Origin: Alphaproteobacteria bacterium
Lineage (GTDB): Bacteria; Pseudomonadota; Alphaproteobacteria; CAAGCB01; CAG-977
DNA: 53,668 bases
Reading direction: 5' to 3'
Assembly (NCBI GenBank): GCA_900768185.1
Contig: CAAGCB010000014.1
Location: forward strand, 1-53,668
Shown: piece by piece, positions 43,544 to 51,585 of the stretch
Position numbering within the stretch: position 1 is the first letter of the stretch
Layout of the letters: each line of letters opens with the position of its first letter
Program-made: the position numbers and the translations under genes
The notes under the pieces: generated by a model
What the model was told of the DNA's origin: nothing
Database searches by the model: none
The model's input: the letters and a program-made list of their open reading frames with translations, nothing else

Positions 43544-44300
43544 AATGACAAAATTGTTCTTGGCGGTCGGTTGCGCGGTGGTTTTTTCCTCCGCTTCGGC
43601 GCAAGCGAAATGCCTGCCCGTCAACCCGATCTGCCTGTTTCAGATGATCTTGAAGGCGACGCCGAGCATGCCCGTGTTCGACTTCACCGCGGTTCCGGCG
43701 ATTATTCCGCACGTTCCCGCCGCTTTGCTGAAAGAAGGGCAAACCCAGTTGAAACAGCTGGGGGATCAAACATTGGAAAAATTGCGTTCGGGACAGCTTC
43801 CGTCGTTGTCTGACATCAAAGTCAAGATGCCCAAGATGGAATCCATGATGATGGCGGCAAGCGAGGAATTTGTTTCGCTGGAAGCTTTCCCGAAAACGGA
43901 CAGCGAGGATCCGATGGAAATCACCAAGGCGATCGAAGTCGTTTTCCTGCGCCCCGACTGGAACAAGGAAGGAAAAACCTTTTCCAAAACGGATCGCTTG
44001 AAAATGAACTATTACAGCAAACGGTTCAAGTTTGAAAACGTCATCGAAACGGCGGGGTACACGGCGTATCTGAACAATCAGATGGAAACGTTGACCGCCG
44101 CGGCGGAAGAAATTCAGAATATGGTTAAAGAAGCCGACGACCTGAACAAAGCCCAACGCGCGAATTTCGCGGCTCAGCTGCTGGAATATCAGCTGAGCGT
44201 CATCGAAAACCAGCTGGAAGCCGTCCAGTTGCAGGCGGATGCGGCGGATCGGCTGTCGGGCGGCTATATTCTTGAAGAACCCGTTTTCAGCAATATGTAA
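43527..44300 (+). CDS. Exported helical protein of the secretion locus
   Basis: This 257-residue protein has a signal peptide (about 1-27, ending AQAK). A short Cys-bracketed loop follows (CLPVNPICLF, where the two Cys could form a disulphide), then helical segments with a long coiled coil near the C-terminus (METLTAAAEEIQNMVKEADDL). I recognise no family. Its size, export signal and place in the operon resemble those of its VirB5-like neighbours. The start overlaps the preceding gene by 17 bp; a second ATG (MTKLF) 18 bases later is possible. Confidence 0.5.
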   Translation: MLTLTKMTKLFLAVGCAVVFSSASAQAKCLPVNPICLFQMILKATPSMPVFDFTAVPAIIPHVPAALLKEGQTQLKQLGDQTLEKLRSGQLPSLSDIKVKMPKMESMMMAASEEFVSLEAFPKTDSEDPMEITKAIEVVFLRPDWNKEGKTFSKTDRLKMNYYSKRFKFENVIETAGYTAYLNNQMETLTAAAEEIQNMVKEADDLNKAQRANFAAQLLEYQLSVIENQLEAVQLQADAADRLSGGYILEEPVFSNM

Positions 44301-44326
44301 GCGTTTGAAAAGATGGGAGTACGACC

Positions 44327-46207
44327 ATGAAAAACAACTTTCGAAAAACATTTGCGGCATTGACCGCCCTGTCGTCGGGAATGATCCTCTTTTCAAATCA
44401 GGCGAACGCCGTGATCAAAAGCAGCGGTTTGACGTTCAGTAATGTTAAGCCCGGCGCGACGACCGTCAACACCGATTTTCAGCAATTTCCGATGCTGAGC
44501 GCGGCGCAGGACGACGTGAACGCCGCCATCGGATTGCACGCGACGGCGATGAATCTGATTGATGACAAAAAACAGCTGCAAAAATACAAGGACGAAATCG
44601 ACGTCTACAACGAAATCGTGCGGCGTTTGAATCAAAACACGTCATGCAACGTATCGCAGTTGCGCGAACATTTTTCCGATGCGGACAACGTGTGGAAAAA
44701 AGTGTCCGCATGGGCGCGGGACAGTTCTGCCGAATTGTTGGCAAAGGCGTCCGATTCGATGGATACCGATCCCGAAACATCGGCTCAGTTGAAAGCGTTG
44801 GAATCGGGGGATTCTTCCGCCGTTTCCGTGACAAACGCGTCCGATTCGCCTTATTCTTCAATCAACGGCGACACGACGACCGAACAGGCGCGGGCGATGG
44901 TGAACGCCGGAACGGCGAAAGCCGAAAGCACCGCCGCCGATTCCGACATGGATATGGACGAAGCGATGGCGTACGGCAAGGTGCGCTGGGACGTCGGATT
45001 CGAAGTGCTGAAAGACATTTACGCCAATCCGGCGAAATGGGGCAAACAAAGCAAGCTCTTTACGCCGTGGGTCGACCAAAAACACGTCTACGATGTCTAT
45101 GTGTCGAACCATTACGCCGATATGGAAAAACAGTATGTCGCGTCGCCTTTGCGTCCTTTCCCGCCGCGTCCCGAAATGACGAAAAAGGCGTCCTATCTGC
45201 CCGAAGACATGTATCGGGGCGACGTTCCGGACGTCAAGCCGTCCGCGGCGGCGTTTGACGACAAAACCGCGAACGCCGATGAAAAATGGTGCGGACAGAC
45301 AGATGGAAAGAAAAATGTTTGCGCCCGCGTGAACAAAGGCGCGCTGTATGCTTTGCATGCGACTTATGTTGCGGCGTTGCAAACCTATCCGCTGAAAAAA
45401 GGCGTGACGGCGCCGGATTTGAGCGCGCCGTACCTGCCGCAAAAACCGTTGCCGCCCTGGCGTGAATCCGTGTACATTCACGGCGTTGAAAAGCAAATTC
45501 CGGAAATCGCCTCCGATTTGCCCGATCCGTGGTTTAAGGTGACGCAGTCGATCGACAACTATACCAAAGACGGCGAACTGGCGAATTTGGTCGAACGCCA
45601 CGGCAACACCGTGCGTTATCGTCCGAAGGACTACAACGCCGAAACGGGCGAGGTCAAACTGGGCAAGGACGGACAGCCCAGAATCCCCGTTCCTTTGATG
45701 GTGAACAGAATCAGTTCCTATCTGACTCTGGTTTCCGCCGAGGAAAGTCAGAAACCGGTCAAAGAACGCGCCGAAGCCGCCATCAGGGAAATGAGCGCAA
45801 ATATCATTTCCACGTTGGAGCAGGCGGGCTTTAAAGTCCCGAATCCCGACACGTTTGATTTGTCCAAAGACGAAGATTACAATCTGGCGGTTAAAAAAAT
45901 GACCGAATTGCAAAACGCGAAAATCAGTTCGGCAAAAGCGAAAATCGCTTTGCTGAAAGGACGTTTCGGCGGAAAGCTGCTGCCGGATCTGCAAAAGATG
46001 ATCGTGCAGGAAAACGCGACGATGGACGCCATGCAGAAGGACAGTGAATTTTTGGTCAAAGTGTCGCGCGACAACGCGGCGGAAATCAATTCTTTGCTGA
46101 TGACCGCCGTTGCCGACGCCGTTGCGACCGCGAATTACGAAAACAACGTCGACGGCAAGATGGAGGAACTGGAAAAGGTTCCCGCGGTCGGTTGCCCCGT
46201 GTTGTGA
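44327..46207 (+). CDS. Large exported protein ending the secretion operon
   Basis: This 626-residue protein has a signal peptide (about 1-28, ending NQANA) and no other membrane segment. The N-terminal 130 residues are helical with one Cys (QNTSCNVSQL). A middle region has Ser/Asp-rich low complexity (about 145-205), followed by a Trp/Tyr/Pro-rich globular part (about 215-450) and a helical end with two long coiled coils (about 475-610). The last residues, VGCPVL, place a Cys near the terminus. I recognise no family. As the last gene before a strong terminator it may be a secreted substrate, tip component or surface protein of the machine. Confidence 0.5.
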   Translation: MKNNFRKTFAALTALSSGMILFSNQANAVIKSSGLTFSNVKPGATTVNTDFQQFPMLSAAQDDVNAAIGLHATAMNLIDDKKQLQKYKDEIDVYNEIVRRLNQNTSCNVSQLREHFSDADNVWKKVSAWARDSSAELLAKASDSMDTDPETSAQLKALESGDSSAVSVTNASDSPYSSINGDTTTEQARAMVNAGTAKAESTAADSDMDMDEAMAYGKVRWDVGFEVLKDIYANPAKWGKQSKLFTPWVDQKHVYDVYVSNHYADMEKQYVASPLRPFPPRPEMTKKASYLPEDMYRGDVPDVKPSAAAFDDKTANADEKWCGQTDGKKNVCARVNKGALYALHATYVAALQTYPLKKGVTAPDLSAPYLPQKPLPPWRESVYIHGVEKQIPEIASDLPDPWFKVTQSIDNYTKDGELANLVERHGNTVRYRPKDYNAETGEVKLGKDGQPRIPVPLMVNRISSYLTLVSAEESQKPVKERAEAAIREMSANIISTLEQAGFKVPNPDTFDLSKDEDYNLAVKKMTELQNAKISSAKAKIALLKGRFGGKLLPDLQKMIVQENATMDAMQKDSEFLVKVSRDNAAEINSLLMTAVADAVATANYENNVDGKMEELEKVPAVGCPVL

Positions 46208-46227
46208 TTTTTTATCCGAACGTTGTT

Positions 46228-46262
46228 GAAAAGCCTTTCATTTTTAATGGAAGGCTTTTCTT
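46228..46262 (+). terminator. Strong terminator
   Basis: gaaaagcctttcatt / aatggaaggcttttc, 13-15 bp stem with T-run, closes the secretion operon. Confidence 0.9.
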
Positions 46263-46291
46263 TTTATACGCTTTTTTCGGGCGGATTCTGT

Positions 46292-46320
46292 TTGAAAAGA
46301 TTTTTTTTTGTTGCTATAAA
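46292..46320 (+). promoter_or_regulatory. Promoter of the atp operon
   Basis: TTGAAA (46292-46297) and TATAAA (46315-46320) with a 17-bp T-rich spacer, 55 bp before atpH. Confidence 0.6.
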
Positions 46321-46374
46321 AGAATGTTTGAAAGGAAAAACCGCGCGCAGGCGGTTTTCTGAACGGAAGGAATT

Positions 46375-46935
46375 ATGGCAAAGAAACTTAACAAGGCGCG
46401 TTTGGCTGAAAAATACGCGGCGGCTTTGTTCGACGGGGCGCGGGATCAAAACGCCGTCGATACCGTCGCGGGCGAAATGCGCGAATTGGAACGGCTGATC
46501 GCGCAGTCGGCGGAACTGAACGCGTTGGTCGTGTCCGCCGCGGTGTCGGCGAAAACGCGCGCTCTGGCGTTTGAATTGATTGCCGGAAAAATGGAATTGT
46601 CCGTAACGACGCGCGGCTTTCTGGGTGTTTTGATCGAAAATGGCAGAACGTTTCTTTTGCCGCTGATTTTTTCCGCTTTCACAAGGATTTATGAAAAATA
46701 CAAGGGGATTTTGTCCGTCCATGTCGTGTCGGCGCGAAAGCTGAGCGAACCGACGATTGAACGGCTGACCGGCGTTCTGCGCGGCGTGTTCGACAGGGAA
46801 ATCCGGCTGGATCTGAATGTCGATCCCGATCTGATCGGCGGCATGACCGTGCGGGTCGGGTCGTTTATGGCTGACGCGTCCGTAAAAACGAAACTGCAAA
46901 AACTTAATCTTGTTATGAAAGGTGTCGGGGTATGA
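46375..46935 (+). CDS. atpH: ATP synthase F1 subunit delta
   Basis: The delta subunit joins the F1 head to the peripheral stalk. The 186-residue protein has the N-terminal six-helix domain (RLAEKYAAALFDGARDQNAVDTV) and the C-terminal segment DPDLIGGMTVRVGSFMADASVKTKLQKL, the family signature (G-G-x-x-x-x-x-G-x-x-x-D-x-S). The gene opens the operon and overlaps atpA by 4 bp (ATGA). Confidence 0.96.
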   Translation: MAKKLNKARLAEKYAAALFDGARDQNAVDTVAGEMRELERLIAQSAELNALVVSAAVSAKTRALAFELIAGKMELSVTTRGFLGVLIENGRTFLLPLIFSAFTRIYEKYKGILSVHVVSARKLSEPTIERLTGVLRGVFDREIRLDLNVDPDLIGGMTVRVGSFMADASVKTKLQKLNLVMKGVGV

Positions 46936-48464
46936 CTATCCAAGCCACGGAAATTACATCTTTGTTAAAGGAACGCATCGAAAATTTCGGCGCAGAACCC
47001 GATATGTCCGAAGTCGGACGCGTGCTGTCCGTCGGCGACGGCATCGCCCGTATTTACGGTTTGGATCGCGTTCAGGCGGGGGAATTGGTCGAATTTGAAG
47101 GCGGGCTGAAAGGCATGGCGCTGAATCTGGAATCGGACAGTGTCGGCGCGGTCGTTTTCGGTCAGGACGCCGGCATTCACGAAGGCGAAACCGTCAAGCG
47201 CACGGGATCAATCGTCAGCGCGCCCGTCGGCATGGATTTGCTGGGACGCGTCGTCGACGCTCTGGGTAATCCGATTGACGGCAAGGGCGATGTCAAAGCC
47301 GCCGAATACCGCGCCGTCGACGTTAAAGCCCCCGGCATTATTACGCGCCGCAGTGTTCACGAACCGTTGCAGACGGGATTGAAAGCGATCGATTCTCTGA
47401 TTCCCATCGGACGCGGACAGCGCGAATTGATTATCGGCGACCGTCAGACGGGAAAAACGGCGATTATTCTGGATACGATCATCAACCAAAAAGCGATGAA
47501 CGACAAAGCCAAAAGCGACAAGGAAAAAATGTTCTGCATTTACGTCGCGATCGGTCAAAAACGGTCGACGGTCGCACAGGTGATGCATACGCTGGAACAG
47601 TACGGCGCGCTGGATTACACGATTATCGTCGCGGCGACGGCGTCCGAATCCGCGCCGTTGCAATTTATCGCCCCGTACACGGGGTGCGCGATGGGCGAAT
47701 ATTTCCGCGACAACGGCATGCATGCGACCGTGTTCTATGACGATTTGTCCAAACACGCCGTGGCGTATCGTCAGATGTCCCTGTTGTTGCGCCGTCCGCC
47801 CGGACGCGAAGCGTATCCCGGCGACGTGTTTTATCTGCATTCCCGTTTGTTGGAACGGGCGGCGAAAATGAACGATCGGCTCGGCGCGGGATCTTTGACG
47901 GCTCTGCCCGTGATTGAAACGCAGGCGGGCGACGTGTCGGCGTACATTCCGACGAACGTCATTTCCATTACGGACGGTCAGATTTTCCTTGAAAGCGCTT
48001 TGTTCTATCAGGGTGTCCGTCCCGCCGTGAACGTCGGCATTTCGGTTTCCCGCGTGGGGTCTTCCGCGCAGATCAAGGCGATGAAGCAGGTCGCCGGATC
48101 AATCAAGCTGGAATTGGCGCAGTATCGGGAAATGGCGGCTTTTTCGCAGTTCGCGTCGGATTTGGATCCCGCGACGCAAAAATTGCTCAGCCGCGGGGCG
48201 CGGTTAACGGAACTGTTGAAGCAAAAACAGTATCACCCGATGCCCGTCGAAGACGAAGTCGTTTCCATTTTTACGGGGATTCGCGGCTATCTGGACGATT
48301 TGCCCGTGGAAAAAATCGCGCGTTTCGAAACGGAAATGCTGACGCAGTTGAAGGCGACCGTGCCGTCCGTTTTGGAATCCGTGCGTACGGAAAAGGTCTT
48401 GACGCCCGAAGCCGAAGACGACTTGCGTTATTTCTTGGACGACTTCATCAAAAAGTTTTCTTGA
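46932..48464 (+). CDS. atpA: ATP synthase F1 subunit alpha
   Basis: This 510-residue alpha subunit has all family marks: the N-terminal beta-barrel (GRVLSVGDGIARIYGL), P-loop GDRQTGKTA, the IYVAIGQKRSTV region, PAVNVGISVSRVGSSAQ signature and the C-terminal helical domain. It forms the alpha3beta3 head with AtpD and binds non-catalytic nucleotide. Length is normal. Confidence 0.98.
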   Translation: MTIQATEITSLLKERIENFGAEPDMSEVGRVLSVGDGIARIYGLDRVQAGELVEFEGGLKGMALNLESDSVGAVVFGQDAGIHEGETVKRTGSIVSAPVGMDLLGRVVDALGNPIDGKGDVKAAEYRAVDVKAPGIITRRSVHEPLQTGLKAIDSLIPIGRGQRELIIGDRQTGKTAIILDTIINQKAMNDKAKSDKEKMFCIYVAIGQKRSTVAQVMHTLEQYGALDYTIIVAATASESAPLQFIAPYTGCAMGEYFRDNGMHATVFYDDLSKHAVAYRQMSLLLRRPPGREAYPGDVFYLHSRLLERAAKMNDRLGAGSLTALPVIETQAGDVSAYIPTNVISITDGQIFLESALFYQGVRPAVNVGISVSRVGSSAQIKAMKQVAGSIKLELAQYREMAAFSQFASDLDPATQKLLSRGARLTELLKQKQYHPMPVEDEVVSIFTGIRGYLDDLPVEKIARFETEMLTQLKATVPSVLESVRTEKVLTPEAEDDLRYFLDDFIKKFS

Positions 48465-48476
48465 TAAAGGCGCGCC

Positions 48477-49622
48477 ATGGCAAATTTAAGGGAACTGCGG
48501 AATCGCATCGCGTCAATCAAATCGACGCGCAAAATCACGTCCGCCATGAAAATGGTGGCGGCGGCGCGTTTGCGTCAGTCGCAGCAGGCGATTACGGATT
48601 CGGGATATTTCACCGCGTCGCTGGGGCGTATTTCCTTGCGGCTGATTAAAACGATTTCCGTTTTGCGCGCCGCGGATATCGCGCACGGCAAAGAACCGCG
48701 TTACGAAATGCCGCGTCTGATCACGGGCGACGGTGAAGACAAACGTCATCTGGTGATTATTTTTTCGTCGTCGCGCGGATTGTGCGGCGGGTTTAACTTG
48801 AACATCGCCAAAAAGGCGGCGCAGTTTATCGAACATCTGCAATCGCAGGGACGTATCGTGCGCTTGATTTGCGTCGGATCGAAAGCGACGGAGTTGTTGC
48901 GCGACCGCTACGGCAAGCAGATCGTCGCGACGTTCAACAGCCGCGTCAGTCCCGACGACCAGCTGGCTGACGCCGAAAATATGGCTATGCATCTGCTCAG
49001 CATGTTTGAAAAGGGAACGATTGACGCGTGTTCCGTAATTTACAACCATTTTCATTCCGCCATTTCGCAGGAAGTACGCATTCGTCCCATCGTTCCGTTG
49101 CAGGCTGCGCGCATTTTACAGCCGTTCACGGGTGAAAATCCGTGGGGATTTTTGATGGACGACGGTGCCGGAAACACGTTCAGTCTGCAACGTCCGACCC
49201 GTAGTAAAAGCGGGGCTTTGGGTAAAGGCAAGGGCATCGTCCGCGGCGTCGGGGCGCGCGCGAAAACATCGGCTCAACCCTATAAAACGGCGCAGGAACG
49301 CCGCGTTCTGGGCATGGACGCGATGACGGCAGAAGATCAGCTGTCAATGTCGGACGCCGATCCCGCAGAATATGATTACGAACCGGAAAATCCGCAGGAT
49401 TTGCTGAACGCGCTGTTGCCGGAAATCTTGACCGAACTGATTTTCCGTTCTTCGCTGGAATCGGCGGCGTCGGAAAACGGGGCGCGCATGACGGCGATGG
49501 ACAACGCGACGGGCAATGCGGGCGACATCATCGATGATTTGACGCTGTTGTATAACCGCACGCGTCAGGCGATGATTACAAACGAATTGACGGAAATCAT
49601 TTCCGGCGCGGAAGCGCTTTAA
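48477..49622 (+). CDS. atpG: ATP synthase F1 subunit gamma with long insertion
   Basis: Gamma is the central rotor. The N-terminal coiled coil (NLRELRNRIASIKSTRKITSAMKMVAAARLRQ), the FSSSRGLCGGFN region and the C-terminal helix (LESAASENGARMTAMDNATGNAGDIIDDLTLLYNRTRQAMITNELTEI type) are all conserved, so the subunit should work. It has 381 residues against about 290 in most bacteria. The surplus lies in the region between about residues 215 and 300, a Lys/Gly/Arg-rich stretch (SKSGALGKGKGIVRGVGARAK) followed by an acidic one, inside the peripheral globular part. The reading frame is intact throughout. Confidence 0.95.
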   Translation: MANLRELRNRIASIKSTRKITSAMKMVAAARLRQSQQAITDSGYFTASLGRISLRLIKTISVLRAADIAHGKEPRYEMPRLITGDGEDKRHLVIIFSSSRGLCGGFNLNIAKKAAQFIEHLQSQGRIVRLICVGSKATELLRDRYGKQIVATFNSRVSPDDQLADAENMAMHLLSMFEKGTIDACSVIYNHFHSAISQEVRIRPIVPLQAARILQPFTGENPWGFLMDDGAGNTFSLQRPTRSKSGALGKGKGIVRGVGARAKTSAQPYKTAQERRVLGMDAMTAEDQLSMSDADPAEYDYEPENPQDLLNALLPEILTELIFRSSLESAASENGARMTAMDNATGNAGDIIDDLTLLYNRTRQAMITNELTEIISGAEAL

Positions 49623-49644
49623 CACTATTACAGGAGCTGCAAGA

Positions 49645-51096
49645 ATGGCAAAGAACAGTATCGGACGCATTGTTCAGGTGACGGGCGCGGTCGTTGACGT
49701 CAAATTTGACGACGAAAAGGATTTGCCCGCGATTCTGTCCGCGTTGGAAACGAAACTGGGGGATAAAAAACTGGTTTTGGAAGTCGCCCAACAGCTGGAG
49801 GAAAACGTCGTGCGCTGCATCGCCATGGATTCAACCGACGGGTTGATGCGCGGACAGGACGTCGCCGATACGGGCGCGCCGATTTCCGTTCCCGTGGGAC
49901 CCAAAACACTGGGGCGCATCATGAACGTTCTGGGCGAACCCGTGGACGAACGCGGTCCGATCGAAGCCGTCCGCTTTGACCCTATTCACCGCGATCCGCC
50001 TCCGTTCGTCGATCAGGCGACGTCGACGCAAATGCTGACGACGGGCATCAAAGTCATTGACTTGCTGGAACCTTATGCGCGCGGCGGAAAGATCGGTTTG
50101 TTCGGCGGCGCGGGCGTCGGTAAAACGGTTCTGATTATGGAACTGATCAACAACGTCGCCAAAGGACACGGCGGTTATTCCGTTTTCGCGGGCGTCGGCG
50201 AACGCACGCGCGAAGGAAACGATTTGTATAACGAAATGATCGAATCCGGCGTGATTGATGTCAAAGGCGACAATTCCAAAGCCGCGCTGGTGTACGGACA
50301 GATGAACGAATCCCCCGGAGCGCGCGCCCGCGTCGCTTTGACGGGGCTGACGGTCGCCGAATATTTCCGCGATGTCGAACATCAGGACGTTTTGCTGTTC
50401 GTTGACAACATTTTCCGTTTTACGCAGGCGGGATCCGAAGTGTCGGCTTTGCTGGGACGCATTCCGTCCGCCGTCGGATATCAGCCGACGCTGGGTACCG
50501 ACATGGGGGCGATGCAGGAACGCATCACTTCGACGAAGGAAGGGTCCATCACTTCGGTTCAGGCGGTTTATGTTCCCGCCGACGATTTGACCGACCCCGC
50601 GCCCGCGACGACGTTCGCCCACTTGGACGCGACGACGGTTCTCAGCCGTTCAATCGCGGAACTGGGCATCTATCCCGCCGTCGACCCGCTGGAATCGACC
50701 AGCCGTATTCTGGATCCCGCGATTGTCGGCGAAGAACACTATGCCGTCGCCCGCGAAGTCCAGCGTATTTTGCAACAATACAAGGCGTTGCAGGACATCA
50801 TTGCGATTTTGGGCATGGACGAATTGGGCGAAGATGACAAGCTGACCGTTTCCCGCGCCCGTAAAATTCAGCGTTTCCTGTCCCAGCCGTTCCATGTCGG
50901 CGAAGTCTTTACGGGCATTCCGGGACGCTATGTCGAATTGGCGGATACGATCAAAGGGTTCAAGGGAATTGTCGAAGGCGCATACGATCACTTGCCCGAA
51001 CAGGCGTTCTTTATGGTCGGAACGATTGAAGAGGCAGAGGAAAAAGCCAAAAAAATGAACGCGAACGTCCGTTTTAAAAAGGACGGGGAACAATAA
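49645..51096 (+). CDS. atpD: ATP synthase F1 subunit beta
   Basis: This 483-residue catalytic beta subunit has P-loop GGAGVGKTV, GERTREGNDLY (with the catalytic Glu), the DNIFRFTQAGSEVSALLGR segment, PAVDPLESTSRIL signature and the DELSEEDK-like DELGEDDKLTV region. AGGAGC precedes the ATG, and the stop overlaps the atpC start by one base. Confidence 0.98.
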   Translation: MAKNSIGRIVQVTGAVVDVKFDDEKDLPAILSALETKLGDKKLVLEVAQQLEENVVRCIAMDSTDGLMRGQDVADTGAPISVPVGPKTLGRIMNVLGEPVDERGPIEAVRFDPIHRDPPPFVDQATSTQMLTTGIKVIDLLEPYARGGKIGLFGGAGVGKTVLIMELINNVAKGHGGYSVFAGVGERTREGNDLYNEMIESGVIDVKGDNSKAALVYGQMNESPGARARVALTGLTVAEYFRDVEHQDVLLFVDNIFRFTQAGSEVSALLGRIPSAVGYQPTLGTDMGAMQERITSTKEGSITSVQAVYVPADDLTDPAPATTFAHLDATTVLSRSIAELGIYPAVDPLESTSRILDPAIVGEEHYAVAREVQRILQQYKALQDIIAILGMDELGEDDKLTVSRARKIQRFLSQPFHVGEVFTGIPGRYVELADTIKGFKGIVEGAYDHLPEQAFFMVGTIEEAEEKAKKMNANVRFKKDGEQ

Positions 51097-51503
51097 TGAC
51101 GGAATCAGTTTCAATCTTTGTCAAAATGCTGATTCCGCAAAGACCGCTGGCGGTCAAGGAAGCGCAAAACGTCATCATACCCGCGCTGGACGGACCGTAT
51201 CAGGTTTTGCCGCGCCGCGCGCCCGCGATGAAACTGTTGCGTGACGGCGCGGTCGTCTTGACGGGAACGGATCAAGGGCGGGAAGAAACTTATTTCATTT
51301 CCTCCGGCATCGCTAAAATCAGGGATAACGCCTGTACCATCTTGACGCACAACGTCATCAAATCCGACGAGGTCGATATCGGCGATGTGCGTAAAAAGTT
51401 GGCGGTGTTTCGGGATAAAGAGGAAAAAGGCGATGTGCTGGACGAACTGGAATCCAAAAAGGTCGCTTTTCTTCAAATGATTGCGGGACATTTTGCAAAG
51501 TGA
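51096..51503 (+). CDS. atpC: ATP synthase F1 subunit epsilon
   Basis: This 135-residue subunit has the N-terminal beta-sandwich (LLRDGAVVLTG region, with the earlier segment ALDGPYQVLPRRAPAMKLL) typical of epsilon. The C-terminal part is short and helical (FRDKEEKGDVLDELESKKVAFLQM). Epsilon couples the rotor to the c-ring and can inhibit hydrolysis. It is more divergent than the other subunits, and the usual G-x-x-G-D-xxxLP motif is only partly recognisable. Position as the last F1 gene makes the call safe. Its end approaches the MATE gene, which starts 82 bp later. Confidence 0.88.
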   Translation: MTESVSIFVKMLIPQRPLAVKEAQNVIIPALDGPYQVLPRRAPAMKLLRDGAVVLTGTDQGREETYFISSGIAKIRDNACTILTHNVIKSDEVDIGDVRKKLAVFRDKEEKGDVLDELESKKVAFLQMIAGHFAK

Positions 51504-51585
51504 AATCAACCTTAAATCCCGTTTGCAAAATGATGACGCCGTTTCTTTGACATGGCGCGAAGCTCGGGATAGACGCGTATTTAAA

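Noticed and set aside
26310..46207. Interpretation as a Dot/Icm (type IVB) secretion system
   Set aside because: No DotA, DotB, DotG, IcmF or other Dot/Icm components are visible; the secretin, TcpQ and PilO2 proteins are closer to R64/Tcp pilus proteins, and VirB3 with VirB4 is of conjugation type.
48477..49622. atpG as a frameshifted or fused gene
   Set aside because: The frame is continuous, and the conserved gamma segments on both sides of the long insertion are in register.
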